Assembly (NCBI GenBank): GCA_016286075.1
Contig: JAEERZ010000003.1
Location: 1-27,595 of the forward strand
Direction: 5' to 3'
Source: Selenomonadaceae bacterium
GTDB taxonomy: Bacteria; Bacillota; Negativicutes; Selenomonadales; Selenomonadaceae
Length of the DNA: 27,595 nucleotides
Position numbers and translations under genes: made by a program. This document shows positions 16,334 to 23,527 of this stretch, piece after piece. The notes beneath the pieces were generated by a model. It did not search any database and was not told the origin of the DNA. It was given only the letters and a program-made list of their open reading frames with translations. Position 1 is the first letter of the stretch. Every line of letters starts with the position of its first letter.

Positions 16334-16957
16334 ATGGCAGTGTCAGATGATATCTTAGAGTTGACTCCGACTCAGTTGGACGCCCTGCGGGAAATTGGCA
16401 ACGTGGGTGCGGGTAATTCTGCGACGGCTTTGTCTCAGATTATCAACCACAGGATTGATATGAACGTGCCGGAGGTTTCTATTGTTCCGCTGACGGAGGT
16501 GCCGGATCTTGTGGGAGGGCCGGACGTAATGGTGGCCGGCGTGTTCCTGCGGGTCTACGGCGCGGCTCCCAGTAATATCCTTTTCCTGCTGCCGCAGGAG
16601 AGCGCGTTTTATCTTGTGGACATGATTTTAGGCAAGCAGCGCGGGGACACGAAAACCCTTGATTTCATGGATGAATCTGCGCTGATGGAAATCGGCAATA
16701 TTCTTGCAGGCGCATATCTGAACGCGCTTTTCAATCTGACGAAGCTTTCTCTGCTGCCGTCAATCCCAGCGTTGGCGATGGACATGGCGGGAGCGATTCT
16801 TTCCGTTGTGCTCATACAGCTCGGACAGATGGGCGATCATGCGCTCGTCATTGAGACGGAATTCCAGGCAGACGAGGATGGGATCAAGGGACATTTCTTC
16901 CTTGTGCCGGATCCGGGTTCCCTCGATACGATACTGACGGCGGTGGGAGTGGGATAA
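16334..16957 (+). CDS. cheC: CheY-P phosphatase CheC
   Basis: This 207-residue protein matches the length of Bacillus CheC (about 209). It has two E-x-x-N phosphatase motifs, E20/N23 in REIGNVGAGN and E119/N122 in MEIGN. CheC dephosphorylates CheY and is boosted by binding CheD, forming a feedback loop in adaptation. The ATG at 16334 follows GAGGAG. The stop is one base before the ATG of cheD. The protein lacks any FliN domain, so it is distinct from the FliY encoded at the other end of the array. Confidence 0.95.
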   Translation: MAVSDDILELTPTQLDALREIGNVGAGNSATALSQIINHRIDMNVPEVSIVPLTEVPDLVGGPDVMVAGVFLRVYGAAPSNILFLLPQESAFYLVDMILGKQRGDTKTLDFMDESALMEIGNILAGAYLNALFNLTKLSLLPSIPALAMDMAGAILSVVLIQLGQMGDHALVIETEFQADEDGIKGHFFLVPDPGSLDTILTAVGVG

Positions 16958-16958
16958 A

Positions 16959-17444
16959 ATGGCAGAACTGATCAAGGTCGGCATGGCTGACTATAAGGTC
17001 GGTCGTGCGCCCTCAATTCTCATCAGCTATGGCCTTGGTTCCTGCATCGGGGTATCGCTGTATGATCCAACGGCAAAGGTCGGCGGCCTTCTCCATATCA
17101 TGCTGCCGGACAGCAGACAGTCAAAGAGCATTGAAAATCCGGCGAAATTCGCGGATACGGGAATGCCGCTCATGTTGAAGGACGTTTTGGCCCTCGGGGC
17201 TTCCAAAACCCGTCTCGTCGCGAAAATGGCGGGCGGAGCGCAGATGTTCGCGTTTGCGAAGGCTACGGATATCATGAAAGTGGGCCAGCGGAACGCGGAT
17301 ACGGTCAAGGCAATCCTGAAAGATATGGGAATACGCCTTTTGGCGGAAGATACGGGTGAGAATTACGGCCGCACGGTGCAGATCAATTTGGAAAACGGCG
17401 TTTACACCGTGAAGACAATGGTAAAAGGCGAGAAGGACATTTAA
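16959..17444 (+). CDS. cheD: Chemoreceptor glutamine deamidase CheD
   Basis: This 161-residue protein has the CheD active-site pattern: C29 in GLGSCIGVSLYD and H46 in GLLHIMLP, and later KMAGGAQMF. CheD deamidates glutamines on chemoreceptors and binds CheC, raising its phosphatase activity. The start follows cheC by one base, with a GTGGGAGTGGG ribosome site inside cheC. The stop is directly followed by the GTG of the next gene, so translation of all three is probably coupled. Confidence 0.95.
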   Translation: MAELIKVGMADYKVGRAPSILISYGLGSCIGVSLYDPTAKVGGLLHIMLPDSRQSKSIENPAKFADTGMPLMLKDVLALGASKTRLVAKMAGGAQMFAFAKATDIMKVGQRNADTVKAILKDMGIRLLAEDTGENYGRTVQINLENGVYTVKTMVKGEKDI

Positions 17445-18470
17445 GTGGCGGAGGAGCGTATAGAGGTGCCGGACGAGACGGCGGAAGCCGCCGTGCCGGA
17501 GGAAACGGAAGTCGCGTCCGAGCCCGAGGAGCAGCCGGAGCCGGGAATGGAAGCGGCCGCTGAGGTCGAGATTTCAGGCCCGCCGGGGGACGAGGCTTCA
17601 CAGGAAGAAGATGCCTCGCCGGAAGAAACGGAATCGGAAGAAGACGCTGCCCACGGTCTGAGTGGGGCAACGATGGAAACGTTGTCCAGAACCGACGAGC
17701 AGTCTTTGGCTGTGGCTGAAGCCGAAAAAACAAAATGGGAGCGGAGACGCGCGCAGTTGAAAGAGCGCTTGATGGAAGCCTATCGCAAATATATGGACGA
17801 CGGCGGATTCAAGCTTGGAATCTCTTTGGTGACGGCGGTGATCGCGGCTTCCATTATCGTGATTACGGGGATTTTTTCGGATCGTATGCTTAGCGTCGTT
17901 TTTTTACGCGCGATCGTAGGATTCTGTGTGTCGGGCATTTTTATGGGAGGCGTGCTGTATTGGCTCGACCATGTGGGAATTCCGCTTTTCATTTCTAAAC
18001 ATGAAGAACAGTTGCAGATGGAATGGCTGAGCGAGGCGGAAGAGCCGGAGCAGCCCGAGGAGGAAGCGGCGGAACCCGCGAAAGAAGAGGGAGAGGAAGA
18101 AGCAGAGCCAGGCGAGCTTCAGGAACTTATGCCGCAAGAGGGCGAAAATGCTCCGGAAGAAGCGGAAAACACGGAAGCCGCAGAAGAAGCGGCGCCGCCC
18201 GAGGAGAGAGCGGATAATTCGGCGGGAGAGGCCGCCGAAGAGGCGGAACAGGACGCCACGGCAGGGCAGGAAGAAGAGGGCCCGCAAGAGCAGACGGAAG
18301 AAACGCAGACGTCCGGCGAGGGCATGGACGGAATAGAGAACGCCGTGTTGGATGACGCGTTCTCGCCGGAAGAAACGGAGGAGGAAGAGAAAGAGGAACC
18401 TCCTGTGTTTGCGCCGATGACGGCGGATAATCTGGAAAGTCTCGAAGTACCGGAAGAGGGAGACTCATAA
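17445..18470 (+). CDS. Acidic two-helix membrane protein of unknown function
   Basis: This 341-residue protein belongs to no family I recognise. Residues 1-75 are strongly acidic and low-complexity (E, A, P). Residues about 95-117 form a basic amphipathic stretch (KWERRRAQLKERLMEAYRK). Two membrane helices follow at about 124-143 and 150-174, and residues 186-341 are again very acidic, with few hydrophobic positions. Both ends are predicted to lie on the same side of the membrane. The start is GTG at 17445, directly after the cheD stop, with GAAGGA 8 bases upstream. It occupies the slot between cheD and the flagellar sigma factor, where Bacillus has nothing, so a role in motility or chemotaxis is inferred from position only. 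Confidence 0.85.
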   Translation: MAEERIEVPDETAEAAVPEETEVASEPEEQPEPGMEAAAEVEISGPPGDEASQEEDASPEETESEEDAAHGLSGATMETLSRTDEQSLAVAEAEKTKWERRRAQLKERLMEAYRKYMDDGGFKLGISLVTAVIAASIIVITGIFSDRMLSVVFLRAIVGFCVSGIFMGGVLYWLDHVGIPLFISKHEEQLQMEWLSEAEEPEQPEEEAAEPAKEEGEEEAEPGELQELMPQEGENAPEEAENTEAAEEAAPPEERADNSAGEAAEEAEQDATAGQEEEGPQEQTEETQTSGEGMDGIENAVLDDAFSPEETEEEEKEEPPVFAPMTADNLESLEVPEEGDS

Positions 18471-18520
18471 GCGGCTGACGAGGCCGGTTGCAATGGATGG
18501 GAAAGGGGGAGCGGCTTTCA

Positions 18521-19276
18521 ATGGAACTGAAATTCAGTGAAGAAGAAAGCGAGTCCCTTTGGAAAGAATACGCAAAGAAACCTACGAAGGCGATTCGGGA
18601 TCGGCTGGTGGAGAATTATCTGCCGCTGGTCAACGTCATCGCGGGGCGTATCGCCATCAGCCTGCCGCCGCATATCGATCGGGACGATTTGATCAGCAGC
18701 GGTTTTTTCGGACTCATGGATGCGGTCGACAGATACGACCTTAAAAGACAGAATAAATTTGAAACGTACGCAGGCGTCCGCATCAGGGGCGCCATATTGG
18801 ATTATCTTCGCTCGAAGGATTGGATTCCTATTGCCGTTCGGCAGAAGATACGCTTGTACGAGCAATGCGTGGGCGATCTGGAAGGGAAATTAGGGCGGAG
18901 CGCGACGGATGAGGAAATCGCCGGGGCGATGGGAATCAGCGTCGAAGAATTGGGCAAGGTCGTGACGGAAATCAACGTCGCGACGGTTATCCCGCTCGAC
19001 GATTATATGCGGGCGGAGACTACGACGAACGCCGTGCCGTCTCCCCAGGAAACCGTAGAAAAGCGGGAACGTCAGCAAATGCTCGCAAAGGCCATCGAAC
19101 GGCTGCCGGAGAGAGAGCGGCAGGTCGTGGCGCTGTATTACCATGAAGAGCTGACGATGAAAGAAATCAGTTTGGTGCTTGGAATTTCGGAAGCGCGCGT
19201 GTGCCAGCTTCATACAAAAGCAATCTTCAGATTGCGGGGATATTTGGCGCGGGAGAAGGCAAACCTGATCGACTGA
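18521..19276 (+). CDS. fliA: Flagellar RNA polymerase sigma factor FliA/SigD (sigma-28)
   Basis: This 251-residue sigma-70-family factor is of the FliA/WhiG group. Region 2 includes ENYLPLVNVIAGRI and DRDDLISSGFFGLMDAVDRYD, read here in pieces at about 28-72, followed by KFETYAGVRIRGAILDYLRS. Region 3 lies around residues 115-165. Region 4 has the helix-turn-helix LTMKEISLVLGISEARVCQLH. It directs transcription of late flagellar and chemotaxis genes. ATG 18521 is chosen because GGGGGAG lies 9 bases upstream. Earlier in-frame ATGs at 18488 and 18497 lack a site. It is followed after 19 bases by the FapA-like gene. Confidence 0.95.
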   Translation: MELKFSEEESESLWKEYAKKPTKAIRDRLVENYLPLVNVIAGRIAISLPPHIDRDDLISSGFFGLMDAVDRYDLKRQNKFETYAGVRIRGAILDYLRSKDWIPIAVRQKIRLYEQCVGDLEGKLGRSATDEEIAGAMGISVEELGKVVTEINVATVIPLDDYMRAETTTNAVPSPQETVEKRERQQMLAKAIERLPERERQVVALYYHEELTMKEISLVLGISEARVCQLHTKAIFRLRGYLAREKANLID

Positions 19277-19295
19277 AGCGCAAAGGGGGATGCAC

Positions 19296-21011
19296 ATGGC
19301 GGAAAAACTGAAAAGCGCGGAAGTCGGCGGCCAGGAGGCCGGATATCTGTTTGAGTTCAAGCCGGACGGCGTGTATCTCACGGTGTACCCGGCGGACGAC
19401 GGCGGCATTGCCTTTGAACTTTCGGATATGCGGCAGATTTTGAAAGAATACGGCGTTATAGATTATGATATGGCTGAACTGGCTCGCGCCGTCCGGGCGG
19501 CGGAAGGCACGCCGGTTCTTCTGGCCAAGCAGTATGAGGCCTCTGTGGGTCCTTCGGAGAATAAAAAACCGGACGAGCCGAAAGCGGCGGAAGATGGGGA
19601 AGCTGCAGAAGCAACAGCAGACGCGGAAGTGGAAGTGGTAGATAATCGTGCCGTCATGCCGTTCCAAATCGAAGTCTCCAAGGATCGTATGTCGGTCACG
19701 ATGAAGATCGATCGGCAGCCGGGCATGGTTCCCCCGAAAAAACAAGACATTCTGGATGCGTTGGCTGAGCGCCGCATCATTTTCGGCATCGACGAGACCG
19801 CTATCGAGCGAGGGTTGGAACATGGCTCGCAGACAGTCATCGCAAAAGGACAAGCGCCGGAACCGGGCAAGGACGCGGTGATCGTCCGGAAGTTCGACGC
19901 GGAATCCAAGGGGAAGTTCAAGCAGGACAAGTTCGGCAAGGTAGATTATAAAAATATGAACCTCTTCCTCATCGCAAGGAAGGGCGACGTCTTGGCGGAA
20001 CGCGTTCCGCATACGCAGGGCGTCGATGGGACAAATATATTCGGCGACACTCTCAGGGCGAAACCGGGCAAGCCGAAACCGGTTCCGGCAGGAAAAAACA
20101 CGGAAATCCAGGATGAGAATTTTGTCGTCGCGACAATGGACGGGCAGATTGTCGAGGCAAACAACAAATTCAGCATCGATCCGCGGCTGGAAATCAGGGG
20201 CGACGTAGGCTTCGGTACGGGAAATATTGATTTTCTCGGCGCTGTGGATATCAGCGGAGACGTCCAGCAGGGATTCATCGTCAAAGCGACCGGAACTGTG
20301 ACCATCAACGGCGCCGTCACCGGCGGAACGGTCGAAGGTTTCAACGTCTTCGTCAAGGGCGGCATCATCGGGATTGACGGCAAGGGAAAAGTTACGGCGG
20401 AAGAGGACGTTCAGGCGGCTTTCGTGGAAAACGGGACGATCGAGGCCGGCGGGGCGATCCTGATTGCGGACGTCGTGCTTCATTCCGATCTTCGCGCGGG
20501 CGTTCGTATTGTCGTGGAAGGCAAGCGGGGCCTTGTGACGGGCGGATATTTGGCGGCCGGGGAGGAAATCCGGGCGAATATCATCGGCAATCAGGCGTTG
20601 GTCGCATCCCGTCTCGTGGTTGGCGTGAATCCGAGCCTCCAGAAAAAATATCAGGAGGCCTGCAAAGAGTATTCGGAATCGAAGAAAAAATTGCAGCAGC
20701 TGACGCAGGCTTTGAATACATTGGGTAAAATCGACGTGTCGAAGCTTCCGCCGCAACGCGCGGAGCAGATTGCCCAGCTTACGCGTTCGCAGTTCCCGCT
20801 GGCGGGGCAGGTGGAACGTGCGGAACGGACGATCAAGGAATTGGAAGAACAGCTTGCAAATATGCGGAACGGCAGAATTAGCGTTGCCGACCGGATGTAC
20901 CCGGGACAAAAATTGATTGTCAATTCGATTGTGAAGCATGTACAGGCGGAGGAACAGCACTGCACGTTCCAGGTCGAAGAGGACGAGGTGCGCGTAGGGC
21001 CGTACTACTGA
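19296..21011 (+). CDS. FapA/DUF342 family protein
   Basis: This 571-residue cytoplasmic protein is of the DUF342/FapA type. The N-terminal third is a small alpha/beta domain plus a short Glu/Ala linker (about residues 90-115). The centre (about 230-450) is a glycine-rich beta-helix-like region with repeated turns such as DISGDVQQGF, TINGAVTGGTVEGFN and GGAILIADVV. Residues about 451-525 are rich in E, K, Q and L, likely a coiled coil, with a short beta end after it. Members occur near fliA or sporulation genes in Firmicutes, and FapA proteins have been linked to flagellar or polymer functions in other bacteria, but the biochemical role is not known to me. ATG 19296 is preferred over 19290 because AAAGGGGG abuts the latter. 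Confidence 0.85.
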   Translation: MAEKLKSAEVGGQEAGYLFEFKPDGVYLTVYPADDGGIAFELSDMRQILKEYGVIDYDMAELARAVRAAEGTPVLLAKQYEASVGPSENKKPDEPKAAEDGEAAEATADAEVEVVDNRAVMPFQIEVSKDRMSVTMKIDRQPGMVPPKKQDILDALAERRIIFGIDETAIERGLEHGSQTVIAKGQAPEPGKDAVIVRKFDAESKGKFKQDKFGKVDYKNMNLFLIARKGDVLAERVPHTQGVDGTNIFGDTLRAKPGKPKPVPAGKNTEIQDENFVVATMDGQIVEANNKFSIDPRLEIRGDVGFGTGNIDFLGAVDISGDVQQGFIVKATGTVTINGAVTGGTVEGFNVFVKGGIIGIDGKGKVTAEEDVQAAFVENGTIEAGGAILIADVVLHSDLRAGVRIVVEGKRGLVTGGYLAAGEEIRANIIGNQALVASRLVVGVNPSLQKKYQEACKEYSESKKKLQQLTQALNTLGKIDVSKLPPQRAEQIAQLTRSQFPLAGQVERAERTIKELEEQLANMRNGRISVADRMYPGQKLIVNSIVKHVQAEEQHCTFQVEEDEVRVGPYY

Positions 21012-21038
21012 TGCTGTATAATTCGGGAGGAGAAAGAC

Positions 21039-21365
21039 ATGGCGATGGATATCAATCCGATCAGCCTGCAAATGGTTGTACCGCGTACGACGGACGCCGG
21101 ACAGGTGCAACACAATCTGAATCAGCAGCCTAACGTGCAGCAGGAACTCGCGATGATGCGCGAACAGATGGACGTCAAGACGAAGATGGAAACCGTCAAG
21201 ACGAAGGACAATCCGGAGGACGGACGGGTCAAAGACGATCCGGAGCGTCAGTCCCGTGGCGGCGGCTACTCCGGCGGACAAAGGCGCGACCGTCGGGGCA
21301 ATGAGGAAGAAGAGCGTCCGGCAATCGACATCTTGCGCGGACATAATATCGATATATCGTTATAA
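21039..21365 (+). CDS. Small hydrophilic protein of unknown function, end of flagellar array
   Basis: This 108-residue protein has no signal peptide or membrane helix. The first 30 residues are the most protein-like (MAMDINPISLQMVVPR, then a Gln/Asn-rich stretch). The middle is charged with K, E and D, around residues 70-90 there is a Gly/Arg-rich segment, and the last residues read AIDILRGHNIDISL. I recall similar short, low-complexity proteins after DUF342 genes in Negativicutes motility clusters, but I do not know a function. ATG 21039 has GGGAGGAG 7 bases upstream. It is the last gene before the terminator. Composition suggests a largely disordered chaperone- or adaptor-like protein (inference). 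Confidence 0.75.
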   Translation: MAMDINPISLQMVVPRTTDAGQVQHNLNQQPNVQQELAMMREQMDVKTKMETVKTKDNPEDGRVKDDPERQSRGGGYSGGQRRDRRGNEEEERPAIDILRGHNIDISL

Positions 21366-21380
21366 GAAGAGAAAAAACGG

Positions 21381-21438
21381 CAGACGGGAGACAAGGGCGC
21401 GTCCTGTGAGCGTCGCGCGGTTCCGTCTGTTTCTTTTT
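21381..21438 (+). terminator. Intrinsic terminator of the flagellar array
   Basis: CAGACGG (21381-21387) pairs with CCGTCTG (21423-21429), and inside it GCGCG (21397-21401) pairs with CGCGC (21414-21418). The tail TTTCTTTTTG follows directly. It lies 16 bases after the stop of the 108-residue protein and probably ends the long transcript. Confidence 0.8.
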
Positions 21439-21466
21439 GTATGATAGATACTGCGGCGTTGATACT

Positions 21467-21603
21467 AATCACTGTTAGAAATCTTTGATTTCTTATACCC
21501 GCAGGGCACAGGCAGTGATTGCATGAGACGGCATTTGCGCCGCAGGCGTATCTCGCGTGCCATGTGGGTATCGGTTAAAAATCTTAGATTTTTTAGTCGA
21601 AGA
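21467..21603 (+). other. Highly structured intergenic element of unknown nature
   Basis: This gap holds nested and competing inverted repeats. A 17-base hairpin AGAAATCTTTGATTTCT occupies 21477-21493. A similar one, AAAAATC-TTA-GATTTTT, lies at 21577-21593. The two arms also pair with each other over a distance: ATACCC (21495-21500) with GGGTAT (21566-21571), and GGCAC (21505-21509) with GTGCC (21557-21561). A competing pairing joins AATCACTG (21467-21474) to CAGTGATT (21513-21520). Inside, GAGA/TCTC and CGGC/GCCG form a smaller stem. It could be a folded leader RNA, a small palindromic mobile element, or a protein-binding site. No known riboswitch is recognised. Confidence 0.6.
21576..21603 (+). 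promoter_or_regulatory. Weak sigma-28-like promoter TAAA-N16-GTCGAAGA
   Basis: TAAA (21576-21579) and GTCGAAGA (21596-21603) resemble the FliA/SigD consensus TAAA-N15-GCCGATAA at 4/4 and 6/8 positions, with one extra spacer base. It lies 38 bases before the following gene and overlaps a hairpin. Motif support only. Confidence 0.25.
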
Positions 21604-21640
21604 TGAGTATAAAAGCGGCGGCGCATACAGGGGAGCAAGT

Positions 21641-23149
21641 ATGGCGATGGAAATTTTGGGATTTCTGATCATCATAGGGCTATTGATCGTATTCATCCTG
21701 CGGCGGGATCTTTGGAGCGGTTTTTCCTCCGGCAGCAAGGCGGATGAAGTCGAGGAGGCCTCCGTCAAGATGAGGCTCCAGATGGAACATACGATGAATA
21801 CGCTCATCACGCAGATGGATACGCGGATTCACCAGATCGAGGGTTTGGTGGCGGCGGCGGACGAGCGCGCGCGGACGTTGGAACAACAGCTGGCGGCAGT
21901 GCGCGAGGAACAGGCAAACGCGCAGAGAAAAGCGGAACGGGAAATTGCGGCTATGCGCGCCGCCCAGAATTCCTATTATCCTCCGAGGGAGCCTTCGTAT
22001 GGGGCGGATTACGGTCCGGCGGGGCGGAGTCCTTCGTCGTGGAGAGACCTGGCCGAGTACCGGGCGCGGGGAATACAGCCCCCGCTTTCCATGCAGCCAA
22101 TCGGAGGAGTATCGGCTGTGCGGCGGGCAGATGTTGCGGCAAGGGCGCAGCTCTATCCGGCGGAAGAGGGCGGAGGTTTTGCAGATGCTCTTTCCGAGTC
22201 CATGCATGCAGTGGAACGGAATTACGGAGCGCCGCGGGGGCCGAGGCCTGCATATTATGACGGGGAAGCCTATGGCGCCCGCGATTATGGCGACGGCTAT
22301 GTGCGGAACGAGCGCCCTGCGGAAACGTATGCGCCCGCAAACGAATGGGACAAATATGAGGAAGCGCCGCGCCGCGAAGCCCGCACGGTTCGCTGGCCGG
22401 AGTCTGCGCCCGCCGAAATCATGGTAGAGGAAACGCCGGCGGCTATCGTGGAATCGGGCATGGGAACGAGGCCGGAGCCGCGCGCGGAAGAACCAGAGGA
22501 AGACGAACCGATTTTCACGCCGGAACAGCTGGAAGAGCTTGCGAAAACCGAAGCGGAAGTCGTCGTTTCATCCAGCGTGGCGGACGTGGTCGATCTTCCG
22601 GTGCATCCCGACGAAGAGGCAGAAGCGGCGTATAATGATTTGGACCAGGACGAGAACGAGCGGATTCTCGAAGCGGCGGATGAAGAGGCGCCGGCGGCGA
22701 AGAGCGACGAGGAGGACGACTACGCCGAGGAAGAAGGCGAGTGGGAGGACGAAAACGAAGAGCAAGAGAGCACGCTGACCGAGACGAGCGAAGCGGAGGT
22801 TGAGAAAGCGGAAGAAACGTCTTTTGCGGCGGAGGATGAGACCGAAACGGAGGAAGCGGAGCTGACGGACGATTCTGAGGAAGAATCGGAGGAGCAGCCG
22901 GAATCCGTTGATGAGGACGACGAGATTTCGTCCGATGCATCGAGTGATGAGGATGAAGAACCGGAGCCCGGGCCAACCCCGCCGCCTGTTGCGACGAGGC
23001 CGGATTCCCCGGCGCTCCGGGCGCGGGAGCTTTTAGAAAAAGGCATGTCCCCCGCAGATGTGACGAAGGAAACGGGCATGGGACGCGGCGCCGTCGATCT
23101 GCTCGCGCAGATGGTCGAGAAGCAGCGAAAAACGGAAAGCGGCGATTGA
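21641..23149 (+). CDS. Membrane-anchored acidic protein with C-terminal HTH-like segment (SwrB/DUF6115-like)
   Basis: This 502-residue protein has one N-terminal membrane helix (residues about 4-20, ILGFLIIIGLLIVFIL), a coiled-coil-like stretch (about 40-108), a Tyr/Arg/Pro-rich segment (about 110-265) and a very acidic region (about 283-443). The compact end (about 453-500) contains RARELLEKGMSPADVTKETG and RGAVDLL. This membrane anchor plus a C-terminal 'xLLxxGxSxxDVxxxTGxxxGxVxLL' helix-turn-helix-like end is the shape of SwrB/YlxL and DUF6115 proteins, encoded after sigD in Bacillus and aiding assembly of the export apparatus. The long acidic insert is much larger than in Bacillus SwrB (about 167 residues). 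ATG 21641 has AGGGGAG 6 bases upstream. Confidence 0.75.
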   Translation: MAMEILGFLIIIGLLIVFILRRDLWSGFSSGSKADEVEEASVKMRLQMEHTMNTLITQMDTRIHQIEGLVAAADERARTLEQQLAAVREEQANAQRKAEREIAAMRAAQNSYYPPREPSYGADYGPAGRSPSSWRDLAEYRARGIQPPLSMQPIGGVSAVRRADVAARAQLYPAEEGGGFADALSESMHAVERNYGAPRGPRPAYYDGEAYGARDYGDGYVRNERPAETYAPANEWDKYEEAPRREARTVRWPESAPAEIMVEETPAAIVESGMGTRPEPRAEEPEEDEPIFTPEQLEELAKTEAEVVVSSSVADVVDLPVHPDEEAEAAYNDLDQDENERILEAADEEAPAAKSDEEDDYAEEEGEWEDENEEQESTLTETSEAEVEKAEETSFAAEDETETEEAELTDDSEEESEEQPESVDEDDEISSDASSDEDEEPEPGPTPPPVATRPDSPALRARELLEKGMSPADVTKETGMGRGAVDLLAQMVEKQRKTESGD

Positions 23150-23174
23150 CAGTCATAGGGCGCGCCGTTATAAT
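23146..23174 (+). promoter_or_regulatory. Consensus sigma-A promoter for the tRNA pair
   Basis: TTGACA (23146-23151) and TATAAT (23169-23174) are both perfect and exactly 17 bases apart. The -35 box overlaps the TGA stop (23147-23149) of the preceding gene. Transcription would begin about 17 bases before tRNA-Pro. Confidence 0.9.
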
Positions 23175-23198
23175 ATATGAGTATCTTTTGCGTATTTT

Positions 23199-23275
23199 CG
23201 GGGCATAGCTCAATTTGGTAGAGCACCTGCTTTGGGAGCAGGGGGTCGCAGGTTCAAATCCTGTTGCTCCGACCA
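23199..23275 (+). tRNA. tRNA-Pro (anticodon TGG)
   Basis: This is a 77-base cloverleaf with encoded CCA. The acceptor CGGGGCA pairs with TGCTCCG (one G:T wobble). The D arm contains AGCTC and GAGC, the anticodon stem CCTGC/GCAGG holds the loop TTTGGGA, and the T arm has GGTTCAAATCC. The TGG anticodon reads proline codons. It is the first gene of the two-tRNA unit. Confidence 0.97.
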
Positions 23276-23279
23276 TAAT

Positions 23280-23356
23280 GCACCCGTAGCTCAGCTGGAT
23301 AGAGCATCGGTCTTCTAAACCGAGGGTCGCGCGTTCGAATCGCGCCGGGCGCACCA
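23280..23356 (+). tRNA. tRNA-Arg (anticodon TCT) with an A:C acceptor mismatch
   Basis: This is a 77-base cloverleaf with encoded CCA. The anticodon stem TCGGT/ACCGA carries loop CTTCTAA, giving anticodon TCT for AGA/AGG codons. The T arm GCGCG-TTCGAAT-CGCGC is perfect. The acceptor GCACCCG faces CGGGCGC, so position 3 (A, at 23282) opposes C70, a mismatch where a G would restore pairing. It follows tRNA-Pro by 4 bases and shares its promoter and terminator. Confidence 0.95.
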
Positions 23357-23364
23357 AAAATGAT

Positions 23365-23408
23365 TCCCCTGTAAGCTTTGTGAAACAAAGTCTACAGGGG
23401 ATTTTTTC
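23365..23408 (+). terminator. Intrinsic terminator of the tRNA unit
   Basis: TCCCCTGTA (23365-23373) pairs with TACAGGGGA (23393-23401). An inner CTTTGT/ACAAAG extends the stem, and six T follow at 23402-23407. It lies 8 bases after the CCA of tRNA-Arg. Confidence 0.92.
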
Positions 23409-23480
23409 ATCTATTTGTATGAAATTTGGGATGCGTCATTATGGTGACGTTCCAAGGAGCGGCGTGCAATAACGCCGGCC

Positions 23481-23514
23481 GTAAAATAAAAGCGCCCACC
23501 ATCAGGTGAGCGCT
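23481..23514 (-). terminator. Intrinsic terminator of the HU gene
   Basis: On the minus strand AGCGCTCACC and GGTGGGCGCT form a 10-bp stem (one T:G pair) with a 4-base loop, followed by TTTATTTTAC. It lies 13 bases beyond the HU stop codon. Confidence 0.9.
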
Positions 23515-23527
23515 CGTTTCATATTGC

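Noticed and set aside
19227..21344. A 705-codon open frame on the minus strand opposite the FapA-like gene.
   Set aside because: It is an antisense shadow of a GC-rich gene. It has Arg/His/Leu-heavy composition, crosses real gene ends and has no recognisable domain. The same holds for the long minus-strand frames at 1218-2576, 2188-3531 and 14455-16311.
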